From positions 2,294,001 through 2,358,000 of the forward strand of contig NZ_RPFZ01000001.1 in the NCBI RefSeq assembly GCF_003815535.1: a DNA stretch of 64,000 nt. The letters run 5' to 3'. The translations under genes were made by a program, and so were the position numbers. Below are positions 11,007 to 20,735 of this stretch, piece after piece. The DNA comes from Aurantiacibacter spongiae (lineage in GTDB: Bacteria; Pseudomonadota; Alphaproteobacteria; Sphingomonadales; Sphingomonadaceae). Each line of letters begins with the position of its first letter. The stretch's first letter is position 1. Under the pieces are notes generated by a model. The model searched no databases. It saw only the letters and a list, made by a program, of their open reading frames with translations, and was not told the origin of the DNA.

Positions 11007-11141
11007 AGAACCAGCTTACATCGGTTGTGATCGTCCGCAATTGGCTTTCGTCGCTGCATAGCAGACAGTCCGTTTTCCACCCCGTTTCCGGACGTCCGAT
11101 CCAGTATTGCCAGTCTCCAGAACCTGACGTCCCGCCATCCC

Positions 11142-11648
11142 TCAAAACACCCCCATCGCCAGTCCCGCCGCCAGCGTCGCGCCGATCTCTCGCGCCCGCG
11201 ACAGTTCCGCTTCCGCAATCGTCTTGTCCGCCAGTATCTCTTCCCTCGTCTGCGCCGCGACGTTGACGATGATCGTGTCCGCCACCCGCTTCAGGCGCCA
11301 GCCGGTGCAGATGCGTTCGAGTTGCTGCTTCGCGTTCGCGCCGTCCGATCCGGCGCAGATCATCGCGGCGTAGGGGCGGCCCTCGATCTGCCCCAGCACC
11401 TCGTAATAGGTGCGATCGAAAAACGCTTTCATCACGCCCGCTATGGCGGCAAGGTTCTCGGGACAGGCGAAGATGTATCCGTCCGCCCTCAGCAGGTCTT
11501 CGGCCCGCGCCTCCTGCGCCGGCAGGCAGCGAATGGCGAGGTCGCCGGCGTCCTGCGCCGCCTTCGCCGCCGCCGCGCGCGCCGCCTCGGCCAGCTGGCG
11601 ACTGCCGCCGGTGCGCGAATACCAGACGATGAGGAGGGCGGGGCTCAT
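11142..11648 (-). CDS. Flavodoxin-like NAD(P)H-dependent FMN protein
   Basis: A 168-residue flavodoxin-fold protein. LLIVWYSRTGGSRQLAEAA (residues 5-23) is the phosphate-binding loop for FMN, and CPENLAAIAGVMKAFFDRTY near residue 62 is the conserved second loop of the NAD(P)H:quinone or flavodoxin/nitric-oxide synthase family. It is likely a cytoplasmic FMN redox protein; the partner is unknown. The gene stands alone, with 135 bp of undefined sequence (11007-11141) after it. Confidence 0.8.
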   Translation of the reverse strand: MSPALLIVWYSRTGGSRQLAEAARAAAAKAAQDAGDLAIRCLPAQEARAEDLLRADGYIFACPENLAAIAGVMKAFFDRTYYEVLGQIEGRPYAAMICAGSDGANAKQQLERICTGWRLKRVADTIIVNVAAQTREEILADKTIAEAELSRAREIGATLAAGLAMGVF

Positions 11649-11754
11649 GTCCGCAGTCTAGGCGTTGCGCCCTTTCCTACAAGGTCGGCGCGCCTCATGG
11701 TCGCGGCGGCTCTTTCAAACCGTCAGTCCCCCGTCCGATTTTTCCCATCGCGCA

Positions 11755-11840
11755 GGTGTCAACTTCGCGATTGCCCGCAATAATGCTTGCCGAACAAGGC
11801 GATGCGCCCGATCGGCCAGGCTGACACGGTGTCAACTTCG
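11755..11840. repeat. Pair of 13-bp direct repeats GGTGTCAACTTCG
   Basis: Two perfect copies, 11755-11767 and 11828-11840, start 73 bp apart in the 192-bp gap before the flavodoxin gene and after the AbgT gene stop. The second abuts the transporter stop codon. They may be residual duplicated sequence or binding sites. Nothing else is recognisable in this gap. Confidence 0.35.
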
Positions 11841-13463
11841 TCACCCGCCGTTCGCTGCGGCGGGAACCTCTGCGAACACGCTCGCGCCCGGTCCCGGCAG
11901 CAGGTCGAGCACCACCCAGCCCACGGTCAGCGCCATGCCGGCCACCAGGATGCCGGCGCAGTACGGCAGCATGGTCGCGGTCAGGCTGCCGAGGCCGTAA
12001 TCCTTGACCCAGCGCTGGCAGAACACCAGCACCAGCGGGAAATAGGGCAGGAGCGGCGTGACGATGTTGGTCGCGCTGTCGCCCACGCGATAGGCCGCGG
12101 TGGTCATTTCCGGCGAGATGCCCAGCAGCATCAGCATCGGCACCACGACCGGCCCCAGCACCGCCCACTTGGCGCTCGCCGAACCGATGACGATGTTGAG
12201 CAACGCGCCGAATATGAGCACGGCTGCCAGCATCGCCCAGGCGGGCAGGCCGCTGGCGCGCAGCGCGTCCGCCCCGTCCACCGCCAGCACGATCCCCATG
12301 TTGGACCAGCCGAACATCACCACGAAATGCGCGGCGACGAAGACCAGTACCATGTAATAGGCCATGTCCTTCATCGCTCCCGCCATCATCTCCACCAGGT
12401 CGCGGTGATCGGCGATGGTGCCCGCCGCCTTGCCGTAGGCCCATCCGGGCAGCAGGAAGACGAGCAGGAAGAACGGCAGCAGGCTCCGGTAGAAGGGGGT
12501 CAGCCGCCCCTCCGGCGGGGCCGCGGCATCGATCAGCGGCGCACCGGGGAGCAGGGTCAGCGCGGCCCACACCGCCACGAGCGCCAGCACGGCCAGGCCG
12601 GCGCGGCGCAGCCCCCGGCGCTGGCGGTCCGCCGGCGGTTCGGGCGCCGTATCGTCGGTGAGGGCATCGGCGGCGTCGGCGGGCGCGGCGGCGGGCGAGT
12701 ATGGGCCCAGCTTCGGCTCCACGATGCGGTCGGTCACGTACCAGATCACCGGCATGTAGCAGACGGTCATCGCGGCGATGAAATACCAGTTTCCGGCGAT
12801 GTTGGCGGTCCAGCCGGCGAACACGGTCCTGACGCTCGCCTCGGTGATGCCCAGCAGCAGCGCGTCGAGCTGCCCGGGCAGGAGGTTGGCGGAAAAGCCG
12901 CCCGACACGCCGGCGAAGCTCGCCACGATACCTGTCAGCGGATGGCGCCCGGCGGCGTGGTAGATGATTCCCGCCAGCGGGATCAGCACCACGAAGGCGG
13001 CATCGGCGGCGTGATTGCCCAGCATCGAGACGAGCGCCACCGCCGGCGTCAGCAGCGGGCGGGGCACGCGCGCCATGCTCGCCTGCATGGCGGTGGCGAA
13101 CAGGCCGGAACGCTCCGCCACGCCCGCGCCGAGCATCACGGTAAGGACGTAGCCCAGCGGCGGGAAATGGGTGAAGGTCTCGGGCACCTCGGTCAGCAGG
13201 CGGCGGATGTTCGCGGCGCTTAGCAGGCTTTCCACCGCGATCACCCGGTGGGCGCCGGTTGCGGGGTCGATCTCCACCGGATGCGCTGCGGACCAGCCGC
13301 TCGCCGCGGCGATCACGCTGATCAGGACGAGGGCGAGGATGAACCAGAGGAACAGGAAGACAGGGTCGGGCAGGCGGTTGCCGGTCCGCTCCACCCAGCC
13401 GAGAAAGCCGGTCTGTTCCGGAACGCCGCCAGCCGCCGATGTCGCCCCTGCTTGTGCCGCCAT
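11841..13463 (-). CDS. AbgT-family transporter
   Basis: A 540-residue multi-pass inner-membrane protein with about 11-13 hydrophobic segments. Family signatures include LPDPVFLFLWFILALVLIS near residue 30, FPPLGYVLTVMLGAGVAERS, a conserved NHAADAAFVVLIPLAG near residue 150, and YRVGDSATNIVTPLLPYFPL near the C-terminus. AbgT proteins carry p-aminobenzoyl-glutamate or export sulfonamide-type antimetabolites. The start at 13463 is chosen for a GAGGGGAT ribosome site and family N-terminus. It diverges from the M50 protease gene. Confidence 0.9.
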   Translation of the reverse strand: MAAQAGATSAAGGVPEQTGFLGWVERTGNRLPDPVFLFLWFILALVLISVIAAASGWSAAHPVEIDPATGAHRVIAVESLLSAANIRRLLTEVPETFTHFPPLGYVLTVMLGAGVAERSGLFATAMQASMARVPRPLLTPAVALVSMLGNHAADAAFVVLIPLAGIIYHAAGRHPLTGIVASFAGVSGGFSANLLPGQLDALLLGITEASVRTVFAGWTANIAGNWYFIAAMTVCYMPVIWYVTDRIVEPKLGPYSPAAAPADAADALTDDTAPEPPADRQRRGLRRAGLAVLALVAVWAALTLLPGAPLIDAAAPPEGRLTPFYRSLLPFFLLVFLLPGWAYGKAAGTIADHRDLVEMMAGAMKDMAYYMVLVFVAAHFVVMFGWSNMGIVLAVDGADALRASGLPAWAMLAAVLIFGALLNIVIGSASAKWAVLGPVVVPMLMLLGISPEMTTAAYRVGDSATNIVTPLLPYFPLVLVFCQRWVKDYGLGSLTATMLPYCAGILVAGMALTVGWVVLDLLPGPGASVFAEVPAAANGG

Positions 13464-13554
13464 GCCGATCCCCTCGCTGCCTGTCCGCAGGCCGCAGCAT
13501 GGCCGCAAGCATCGCTCTTTACCAGTGCCCGCGCGCACCCCATCTAGGGCGGCC

Positions 13555-14241
13555 ATGACCGAAACGCTGCTGCTCGCCCTGATCCTGGTCCCCTGCCTGG
13601 TGGTGGCCATCGTCTTTCACGAGGTTGCCCACGGCTGGGCCGCGCTGGCACTGGGCGATCCCACCGCGAAGGAGAAGCGCCGCCTGTCACTGAACCCGGT
13701 GCGCCACGTCGATCCGGTCGGCACGCTGGTGGTGCCGGGCGCGCTGGCGCTGTTCGGCGGCCCGATCTTCGGCTGGGCCAAGCCGGTACCGGTGCGACAG
13801 GACCGGCTCGACAACCCGCGCTTCGGCATGATGGCGGTCGCCGCCGCCGGCCCTGCGACCAATCTCGCGCTGGCGCTTGCCGGAGCGACGCTGGCGGGGC
13901 TCGTCGCCGGGTTTGCCTTTCCTGGCGAGCCGCCCGCGATCGTGATGACGGCCATGGGCTATTTCGTGCTCATCAACGTCTTCCTGGCGCTGTTCAACCT
14001 GCTCCCGATCCCGCCTTTCGACGGCTCGCACATCGTCGGCGGACTGCTTCCCCGGCGCTACGCCCGCCACTGGCAGCGGGCGCAGGCGATGGGCATGGCG
14101 CTCATTTTCGTGCTGATCGCGTTGACCTGGGCCTTTCCCGGCAGCGGCGTGGTGGAGAGCGTCGTGCTTCCCCCGGTCCTGTGGATGCAGAACCTCTATT
14201 TCACCTACGCCGACGCGGTCGCGCAGCTGGTGGCGGGATGA
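13555..14241 (+). CDS. Site-2 protease family (M50) membrane metalloprotease
   Basis: A 228-residue integral membrane protein. The zinc motif HEVAH is at residues 22-26 in a transmembrane helix, the second metal ligand motif LLPIPPFDGSH is near residue 149, and about five hydrophobic segments are present. It is a short M50 protein without PDZ domains, of the type found next to trpS, scpA or truB. The substrate is unknown. Its stop overlaps the truB start as ATGA, so it heads the truB-rpsO transcript. Confidence 0.88.
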   Translation: MTETLLLALILVPCLVVAIVFHEVAHGWAALALGDPTAKEKRRLSLNPVRHVDPVGTLVVPGALALFGGPIFGWAKPVPVRQDRLDNPRFGMMAVAAAGPATNLALALAGATLAGLVAGFAFPGEPPAIVMTAMGYFVLINVFLALFNLLPIPPFDGSHIVGGLLPRRYARHWQRAQAMGMALIFVLIALTWAFPGSGVVESVVLPPVLWMQNLYFTYADAVAQLVAG

Positions 14242-15224
14242 GCGATGATCGCGCCAAACCCCACGGCTGGCTGATCCTCGACAAGCCGCCGGGCCTCGGC
14301 TCGACGCAAGCGGTCGGCGCGGTGAAGCGCAATCTGCGCGAAGGCGGCTATCCGAAGGTCAAGGTGGGCCACGGCGGCACGCTCGATCCGCTGGCCGAAG
14401 GGGTGCTGCCGATCGCACTGGGAGAGGCGACTAAGCTGTCGGGCCGGATGCTGGACAGCGACAAGACATATGAATTCAGCGTGCAATTTGGGGAGGAGAC
14501 CGACACTCTGGACGCCGAAGGTGAAGTCGTCGCCCGCTCTGACAATCGCCCGCCGCGCGCCGCCATTGCCGCAGTCTGCGAGCATTTCACCGGCAAGATA
14601 GAGCAGGTGCCGCCCCGATATTCCGCGCTGAAGGTGGATGGCAGGCGCGCCTACGACCTTGCCCGGTCGGGAGAGGAGGTGGATCTGGAAAAGCGGGCGA
14701 TCACCGTCCATTCGCTCGATCTGCTTGGCGGCGGGGCGGACGAGCGCGTTTCCTCCACCTTCGCCACGACGCTGGGGCGACCGGACCCGTATGACCCCCA
14801 GGCTCCGCTCGAACTGGCCGAGACTGCAACGTTTGTCGCCCGCGTCAGCAAGGGCACCTATATCCGATCGCTGGCACGGGACATCGCGCACGCTCTTGGA
14901 ACGGTGGGCCATGTCACCTACCTCAGACGCACGAAGGCCGGCCCGTTCGACGAGCAACGGGCGATTTCGCTGGACTTGCTGAATGAAATCGGCAAGGGCG
15001 CGCCACTTCGAGACATCATCCTGCCGCTGGAGGCGGGGCTGGACGGTATCCCGGCCCTCACCCTCGACCCGGAGAGCGAGCAGGCGGTCCGCCAGGGCCG
15101 TGTCGTTTCCGGATTGCCCCATGCCGACGGGCTCTGGTTCGCGACGTCGGAACGCGATGTTCCGGTGGCGCTCATCCAGCTGACCGGCGGCGCGACGAAG
15201 ATCGTCAGGGGCTTCAACGTCTGA
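14238..15224 (+). CDS. truB: tRNA pseudouridine(55) synthase TruB
   Basis: A 328-residue TruB. GWLILDKPPGLGSTQAV is the N-terminal motif, and HGGTLDPLAEGVLPIALGEA near residue 43 holds the catalytic Asp. KTYEFSVQFG and SKGTYIRSLARDIA are also present. It makes pseudouridine at position 55 in the tRNA T-loop. It overlaps the M50 gene by 4 bases and precedes rpsO, a conserved order. Confidence 0.96.
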   Translation: MSDDRAKPHGWLILDKPPGLGSTQAVGAVKRNLREGGYPKVKVGHGGTLDPLAEGVLPIALGEATKLSGRMLDSDKTYEFSVQFGEETDTLDAEGEVVARSDNRPPRAAIAAVCEHFTGKIEQVPPRYSALKVDGRRAYDLARSGEEVDLEKRAITVHSLDLLGGGADERVSSTFATTLGRPDPYDPQAPLELAETATFVARVSKGTYIRSLARDIAHALGTVGHVTYLRRTKAGPFDEQRAISLDLLNEIGKGAPLRDIILPLEAGLDGIPALTLDPESEQAVRQGRVVSGLPHADGLWFATSERDVPVALIQLTGGATKIVRGFNV

Positions 15225-15250
15225 AAGGATACCGCGAAAGGTGAATGCGC

Positions 15251-15520
15251 ATGTCGGTTACCGCCGAGAAGAAACAGGAAATCATCAAGGATAACGCCAC
15301 CGCGAAGGGCGATACCGGCTCCCCCGAGGTGCAGGTCGCCATCCTGACCGAGCGTATCCGCAACCTGACCGAGCATTTCAAGGACCACCACAAGGACAAC
15401 CATTCGCGTCGTGGCCTGCTCAAGATGGTCAACAAGCGTCGCAGCCTGCTGGCCTATCTCAAGAAGACGGACCTGCAGCGCTACAACGCGCTGATCCAGA
15501 AGCTGGGTCTTCGCAAATAA
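15251..15520 (+). CDS. rpsO: 30S ribosomal protein S15
   Basis: An 89-residue S15 of normal length ([20 protein letters not shown], with the conserved [16 protein letters not shown] and [17 protein letters not shown]). It binds 16S rRNA helix 22. The ATG at 15251 is chosen over an upstream in-frame codon because it matches S15 N-termini and follows GAAAGGTG. Confidence 0.97.
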   Translation: MSVTAEKKQEIIKDNATAKGDTGSPEVQVAILTERIRNLTEHFKDHHKDNHSRRGLLKMVNKRRSLLAYLKKTDLQRYNALIQKLGLRK

Positions 15521-15533
15521 CGAGTTTCGCAGG

Positions 15534-15563
15534 AAGGCGGCTCTTTCTCGAAAGGGTCGCCTT
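15534..15563 (+). terminator. Hairpin after rpsO
   Basis: AAGGCGGCTCTTTC pairs with GAAAGGGTCGCCTT (two G-T or mismatch positions), 13 bases after the rpsO stop. It has no long T-run. The rest of the 183-bp gap to pnp (15564-15703) is GC-rich leader with a smaller GGGGC/GCCCC hairpin at 15605-15624 and a duplicated GGCCCCGCG. In other bacteria the rpsO-pnp leader is an RNase III autoregulation site. Confidence 0.55.
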
Positions 15564-15703
15564 TCTCGCATCTGGGGCGCGGTGGCATCCGGCTGCCGGC
15601 CTTTGGGGCATACGCAAACGCCCCGCACCGGACCGGGACGGACTACCCGGCACAAAGAGGCCCCGCGCGGCAATGTGGCCCCGCGGGTTCAGAAGGAAAA
15701 TCA

Positions 15704-18022
15704 ATGTTCGACACAAAAACCGTATCGATAGAGTGGGGCGGAAAGACCCTCACCCTCGAAACCGGCCGCATCGCCCGTCAGGCTGACGGTGCCGTGCTGG
15801 CAACCTATGGCGAAACCGTGGTGCTGTGCGCCGTGACCGCCGCGCGCAGTGTGAAGGAAGGCCAGGACTTCTTCCCGCTCACCGTCCATTACCAGGAAAA
15901 ATTCTCCGCCGCGGGCCGTATCCCGGGCGGCTTCTTCAAGCGCGAAGGCCGCGCCACGGAGAAGGAAACGCTGACCTCCCGCCTGATCGACCGCCCGGTG
16001 CGGCCGCTTTTCCCGGAAGGGTTCTACAACGAGATCAACGTGATCGCGCAGGTGCTGTCCTATGACGGCGAGACCGAGCCCGATATCGTCGCGATGATCG
16101 CCGCCTCCGCCGCGCTGACCATTTCCGGCGTGCCGTTCATGGGTCCGATTGGCGCCGCGCGCGTCGGTTTCCGGGGCGGCGAATACGAACTCAACCCCTC
16201 GCTTTCCAGCGCGCTCGATGAGGAAGGCCGCCTCGACCTGGTCGTCGCCGCCACGCAGGACGCGGTGATGATGGTGGAGTCCGAGGCGAAGGAACTGACC
16301 GAGGAAGAAATGCTCGGCGCAGTGATGTTCGCGCACGAGGAAAGCCGCAAGGTCATCGGTGCGATCATCGACCTCGCCGAGCAGGCCGCCAAGGAACCGT
16401 GGGAACTCGACAAGGTGGAGGACAAGTCCGCCAAGCTCGAGGAACTGCGCGGCGTCATCGGCGACGACCTCGCCGCCGCCTACAAGATCACCGACAAGGG
16501 TGAGCGGCAGGATGCGGTCAATGCCGCGCGCACCAGGGCGCGCGAACACTACGCCGAACTGGAGCAGAGCGATACGGCCGAGTACATGGGCCGCCTGAAG
16601 CTGGTGAAGAAGCTGGAGAGCGACATCGTGCGCAAGGCCATCCTGAAGGACGGTCAGCGCATCGACGGTCGCAAGACCGACGAGGTTCGCCCGATCGAGG
16701 CGATGGTCGGCCTGCTGCCCCGCACGCACGGTTCCGCGCTGTTCACCCGCGGCGAGACGCAGGCGATCTGCACCACGACGCTCGGCACCAAGGACGCCGA
16801 GCAGATGATCGACGGGCTGGAAGGCCTGTCCTACAACCACTTCATGCTGCACTACAACTTCCCGCCATACTCGGTGGGCGAGGTTGGCCGCTTCGGCTTC
16901 ACCAGCCGCCGCGAAACGGGCCACGGCAAGCTGGCCTGGCGCGCGCTGCACCCGGTGCTGCCGAGCCATGAGGACTTCCCCTATACCATCCGTATCCTGT
17001 CCGACATCACGGAGAGCAACGGCTCGTCCTCGATGGCGACGGTGTGCGGCGGGTGCCTGTCGATGATGGATGCCGGCGTGCCCGTGGCCCGTCCCGTCAG
17101 CGGCATCGCGATGGGCCTGATCCTGGAAGGTGACGACTTCACCGTGCTGTCCGACATCCTGGGTGACGAGGATCACCTGGGCGACATGGACTTCAAGGTG
17201 GCCGGCTCCGAACAGGGCATCACCAGCCTGCAGATGGACATCAAGGTTGCCGGCATCACCAAGGAGATCATGCAGACCGCGCTGGAGCAGGCAAAGGCCG
17301 GCCGTGCGCACATCCTCGGCGAGATGCAGAAGGCGCTGGGTTCGGCGCGCGGCGAGGTGTCCAAGCACGCTCCGCGCATTGAGACCATGCAGATCGACAA
17401 GTCGAAGATCCGCGACGTCATCGGCACCGGCGGCAAGGTCATCCGCGAGATCGTTGCCGAAACCGGTGCCAAGGTCGACATCGACGACGAGGGCGTCATC
17501 AAGATCTCGTCCTCCAACGCCGACGAAATCGAGGCCGCGAAGAAGTGGATCGAGGGCATCGTCGAGGAGGCCGAGGTCGGCAAGATCTATACCGGCAAGG
17601 TCGTCAACATCGTCGATTTCGGTGCGTTCGTGAACTTCATGGGCGGCAAGGACGGTCTGGTCCACGTCTCCGAAATGAAGAACGAGCGGGTCGAGAAGCC
17701 GACCGACGTTGTTTCCGAAGGCCAGGAAGTGAAGGTCAAGGTGCTCGAGATCGACAATCGCGGCAAGGTTCGCCTGTCGATGCGGGTCGTCGATCAGGAA
17801 ACCGGCGAGGAACTGGAGGACACCCGTCCTCCGCGCGAACCGCGCGGTGATCGCGGCGGCCGGGGTGGCGGCGATCGTCGCGGGCCGCGTGGCGGCGGCG
17901 GTCGTGGCGGTGATCGCGGCGGACGCGGCGGTGGCCGTGGCCGGGACCGCGATGGCGGCAACGACCGTGGCGGAGACGGCGGCGGTGACGACCACATGCC
18001 CGCCTTCCTGAAGGACGATTGA
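15704..18022 (+). CDS. pnp: Polyribonucleotide nucleotidyltransferase (PNPase)
   Basis: A 772-residue PNPase. It has two RNase PH domains (residues 1-220 and about 310-540) joined by a helical domain, a KH domain ([17 protein letters not shown] near residue 565), and an S1 domain ([20 protein letters not shown] near residue 627). A long glycine/arginine RGG-type tail follows (about residues 707-760). It degrades RNA 3'-5' by phosphorolysis in the degradosome. The tail is longer than in enterobacterial PNPase. The gene follows rpsO as usual. Confidence 0.97.
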   Translation: MFDTKTVSIEWGGKTLTLETGRIARQADGAVLATYGETVVLCAVTAARSVKEGQDFFPLTVHYQEKFSAAGRIPGGFFKREGRATEKETLTSRLIDRPVRPLFPEGFYNEINVIAQVLSYDGETEPDIVAMIAASAALTISGVPFMGPIGAARVGFRGGEYELNPSLSSALDEEGRLDLVVAATQDAVMMVESEAKELTEEEMLGAVMFAHEESRKVIGAIIDLAEQAAKEPWELDKVEDKSAKLEELRGVIGDDLAAAYKITDKGERQDAVNAARTRAREHYAELEQSDTAEYMGRLKLVKKLESDIVRKAILKDGQRIDGRKTDEVRPIEAMVGLLPRTHGSALFTRGETQAICTTTLGTKDAEQMIDGLEGLSYNHFMLHYNFPPYSVGEVGRFGFTSRRETGHGKLAWRALHPVLPSHEDFPYTIRILSDITESNGSSSMATVCGGCLSMMDAGVPVARPVSGIAMGLILEGDDFTVLSDILGDEDHLGDMDFKVAGSEQGITSLQMDIKVAGITKEIMQTALEQAKAGRAHILGEMQKALGSARGEVSKHAPRIETMQIDKSKIRDVIGTGGKVIREIVAETGAKVDIDDEGVIKISSSNADEIEAAKKWIEGIVEEAEVGKIYTGKVVNIVDFGAFVNFMGGKDGLVHVSEMKNERVEKPTDVVSEGQEVKVKVLEIDNRGKVRLSMRVVDQETGEELEDTRPPREPRGDRGGRGGGDRRGPRGGGGRGGDRGGRGGGRGRDRDGGNDRGGDGGGDDHMPAFLKDD

Positions 18023-18062
18023 GACCAGGCAGGGGCCGGTTCGCCGGTCCCGCCTCGCACGA

Positions 18063-18100
18063 AAAGGGCCGCGGCCGGCATGTGCCAGCCGCGGCCCTTT
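18063..18100. terminator. Bidirectional terminator between pnp and the alcohol dehydrogenase gene
   Basis: AAAGGGCCGCGGC and GCCGCGGCCCTTT form a perfect 13-bp stem with a 12-base loop. The flanking A and T bases serve both convergent genes. It lies 41 bases after the pnp stop and 19 bases from the stop of the opposing gene. Confidence 0.85.
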
Positions 18101-18118
18101 CGTGTTCGATTGCGGTTC

Positions 18119-19234
18119 TCAGCCGGTGACGACGCCGCGCACCGGATCGTCCACCTTGATCGCTTCCTTCTCCGCCTTCAGGTCGTTCTTGAGCGTTGCC
18201 ATGTCGATGACGTGCCGGAACTTCACGTCTTCCTTCTTCATGCGCTTGAACGCCTTCTGGATATCGCGCATCTCGATCAGCTCGGTGACGGGGCGGATAT
18301 CGTGTTCGGCGCACATCTCCAGAACCTCGCGCGTATCGGCGATCCCGCCGATCAGCGATCCGGCGACGCCAACGTGGTTGAACACCATCGTGGCGGTGTC
18401 GAGATCGTCGAAGCCGAGGAAATTGCCGACCACCGCGATCGTGCCCTTCTCCTTCACCAGCGCGATATAGGGGTTGAGGTCGTGCTTGTAGGGTATGGTG
18501 TTGACGATGAGGTCCATGGACTTGGCGTGCTTTTCCAGCGCGTCCTTGTCCTTCATCACGATCACCTCGTCGGCGCCGAGCACCTCAGCGGCGGGCTTCT
18601 TGCCCTTGCTGGTGGTGAGCGCGATGACCTTTGCCCCCATCGCCTTGCCGATCTGGATCGCCATATGTCCCAGGCCGCCGATCCCGGCAACGCCAAGCAC
18701 CTGCCCTTCCTTCAGGCCGAAATATTTCATCGGCTGGTAAGTGGTGATGCCCGCGCACAGGATCGGGGCCGCGTCGCGCGGATCGATCTTGTCGGGGATG
18801 GCCAGCACGAATTCCTCGCGCACGATGATCGCGGTGGAATAGCCGCCATAGGTATTGGTCCCATCGGGCTTCTTCGGACCGTTATAGGTCAGCGTGACGC
18901 TGCGCGGACCGGTGCAGTATTGTTCTTCGCCCATTCTGCACTGCTCGCATTCCTGACACGAATTGACCATGCAGCCGACACCTACGGTATCGCCGACGGA
19001 GAACTTCGACACCCCTTCTCCGACATGCGTCACGGTGCCGACGATCTCGTGACCGGGGATGCATGGCCAGACCGTATTACCCCAGTCGTCGTTCACCTGG
19101 TGCAGATCCGAATGGCATACACCGCAGTGGGTTATGTCGATGGCAACCTCGCCGGCGCGCGGATTCTGGCGGTCGAAAATCATGGGGACCAGATCCTTGC
19201 CGGCCTTCTTCGCGCCGAAACCGATGACTTGCAT
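18119..19234 (-). CDS. Zinc-dependent alcohol dehydrogenase (cinnamyl-alcohol/YahK-like)
   Basis: A 371-residue medium-chain dehydrogenase. Catalytic zinc ligands are in THCGVCHSDLH (near residue 36) and GHEIVG. The structural zinc site is the four-cysteine segment CQECEQCRMGEEQYC. The cofactor loop is GIGGLGHMAIQIGKAMG near residue 178. It belongs to the NADP-linked cinnamyl-alcohol/YahK-type branch, reducing aldehydes. The start at 19234 has an AGGAGAATT ribosome site. It is monocistronic, convergent with pnp and divergent from the following gene. Confidence 0.9.
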   Translation of the reverse strand: MQVIGFGAKKAGKDLVPMIFDRQNPRAGEVAIDITHCGVCHSDLHQVNDDWGNTVWPCIPGHEIVGTVTHVGEGVSKFSVGDTVGVGCMVNSCQECEQCRMGEEQYCTGPRSVTLTYNGPKKPDGTNTYGGYSTAIIVREEFVLAIPDKIDPRDAAPILCAGITTYQPMKYFGLKEGQVLGVAGIGGLGHMAIQIGKAMGAKVIALTTSKGKKPAAEVLGADEVIVMKDKDALEKHAKSMDLIVNTIPYKHDLNPYIALVKEKGTIAVVGNFLGFDDLDTATMVFNHVGVAGSLIGGIADTREVLEMCAEHDIRPVTELIEMRDIQKAFKRMKKEDVKFRHVIDMATLKNDLKAEKEAIKVDDPVRGVVTG

Positions 19235-19341
19235 GGGGGAATTCTCCTGTCTTTCTTGCTTAGACAAGGGATGAACCGGCACGGCGGTTCCGCGTCGATT
19301 GGCGCTGGCGGGGCCGGGTGGTAATGGCGTAGGGAGAAGCG

Positions 19342-20022
19342 ATGCTTCCCCGCGTTCCCCTTGCAACTGCTATCGTCGAAGGCGGAGAGACGCTGGAACT
19401 CGTCAGCCACGGGCGCGACTTCATCATCATGCTCGGCCGCAACGAACTGATGAGCAGCCGGATGCAGTATTCCGAAGAACAACTGGCCGACCTGACGCTG
19501 GACCGATTGGGGCGAGAGAACGCGCGCGTGCTGATTGGCGGTTACGGCATGGGCTTCACCCTGCGCGCGGCGCTTGCCCGCCTCGGCGATGGGGGGCAGG
19601 TCGTGGTCGCGGAGATCGTGCCCGACATCCTCGACTGGGCGAGAGGGCCGATGGCGCATCTGACGGGCGATAGCCTTAGTGACAGGCGCTTGACGGTGAA
19701 GCTGGGCGACGTTGCCGCATTGATTGACGATGCGGCGGATGGCACCGCCGCGCCATACGATGCGATCCTGCTCGACGTCGATAATGGCCCCGATGCCATC
19801 GTCCGACCGGAAAATACGCGGCTCTACGCCTTTCCCGGGCTGCGATCGGCCAAGGCTGCCCTGAAGCCGGAAGGCATAATGGCAATCTGGTCTGCCGCGC
19901 CCGACCCGCGGTTTGCCAGGCGGCTGGAAAAGGCGGGGTTCGCAGTGGAAGAGCGCATCGTGCGCGCCCGCCCGAACAACAAGGGGCCGCGCCATACCAT
20001 CTGGTTTGCGCGCCGGCCCTGA
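19342..20022 (+). CDS. Spermidine synthase-like SAM-dependent methyltransferase
   Basis: A 226-residue protein with the spermidine-synthase/methyltransferase Rossmann core: RVLIGGYGMGFTLRAAL near residue 55, VVAEIVPDILDWAR, and YDAILLDVDNGPDAIV near residue 133. It is shorter than true SpeE and lacks a clear aminopropyltransferase substrate loop, so a general methyltransferase-like role is as likely. The start MLPRVPLATAIVEGGETLEL follows GGAGAAGCG. Confidence 0.75.
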   Translation: MLPRVPLATAIVEGGETLELVSHGRDFIIMLGRNELMSSRMQYSEEQLADLTLDRLGRENARVLIGGYGMGFTLRAALARLGDGGQVVVAEIVPDILDWARGPMAHLTGDSLSDRRLTVKLGDVAALIDDAADGTAAPYDAILLDVDNGPDAIVRPENTRLYAFPGLRSAKAALKPEGIMAIWSAAPDPRFARRLEKAGFAVEERIVRARPNNKGPRHTIWFARRP

Positions 20023-20034
20023 ACCTTGTCCGTT

Positions 20035-20553
20035 TCAGCCGCGATGAACGCGCATCGGGCCGAGAAAGTCCTGCTTCCCGATCTTGAGTCCCAGATGGCG
20101 CAGCAGCGCGTAGGCGGCGGTGGCGTGGAAATACAGGTTCGGCTGAGAGAAACTGAGCAGAAAGTTATCGGCGGTGAAGGGAAGGTCGACGCCCTTGCTC
20201 GGCATCCTGAAATGCATCTCCTGACCGATGAAGCTTTCGATTTCTCCCTGCGATAGCGCTTTCAGCGTATTCTCTGCCGCACCAAGTTTCAGACGCATGG
20301 TTTCCAGCTCCTGCGGAGGCTCTTCCATGTCAGGCTGAAATTCGCCCTTGCGGACACCCTCGATCGCCCCGACGGAATGCACCACCATGCTCTTGATCTG
20401 GTAGGCGAATGGCAACATGTCGTCCGCCAGTCGGGCCTGGGCGATCTCCTCCTCCGACAGGTCGCAGGCCTTCGCCTTCTCGATCCAGCCCTGTCCGGCA
20501 GCGAGCATCTGGATCATCGAGGGAATGGTGGCCTGGTAGAGCGAGAAGGTCAT
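20035..20553 (-). CDS. DUF1993 family protein
   Basis: A 172-residue DUF1993 (DinB-like four-helix) protein: MTFSLYQATIPSMIQMLAAG at the N-terminus, MLPFAYQIKSMVVHSVGAIEGVRKG in the middle, and NLYFHATAAYALLRHLGLKIGKQDF at the C-terminus, all typical. Function is unknown in the family. Its start at 20553 has an AGGAACCC upstream. The stop is 12 bases from the stop of the opposing methyltransferase. Confidence 0.88.
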   Translation of the reverse strand: MTFSLYQATIPSMIQMLAAGQGWIEKAKACDLSEEEIAQARLADDMLPFAYQIKSMVVHSVGAIEGVRKGEFQPDMEEPPQELETMRLKLGAAENTLKALSQGEIESFIGQEMHFRMPSKGVDLPFTADNFLLSFSQPNLYFHATAAYALLRHLGLKIGKQDFLGPMRVHRG

Positions 20554-20735
20554 GGGAAGTGGGTTCCTCTTGTCAGTTGCAGGGGCGCCCTGCGCTCCCT
20601 TGCGTTCCGCAATTGCCACCTGCGCGGGCCGGGCGCAAGCGCCGGTCGGGATGACCACGGCCAGCCGGTTTCGACACAAAAGGCCCGCCCCTTGCGAAAA
20701 GGGGCGGACCTTCATTGCCTCGTGATCGCGCAGGT

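Noticed and set aside
15701-17995. Long antisense frame opposite pnp
   Set aside because: Shadow of the PNPase gene; no conserved motif and no ribosome site.
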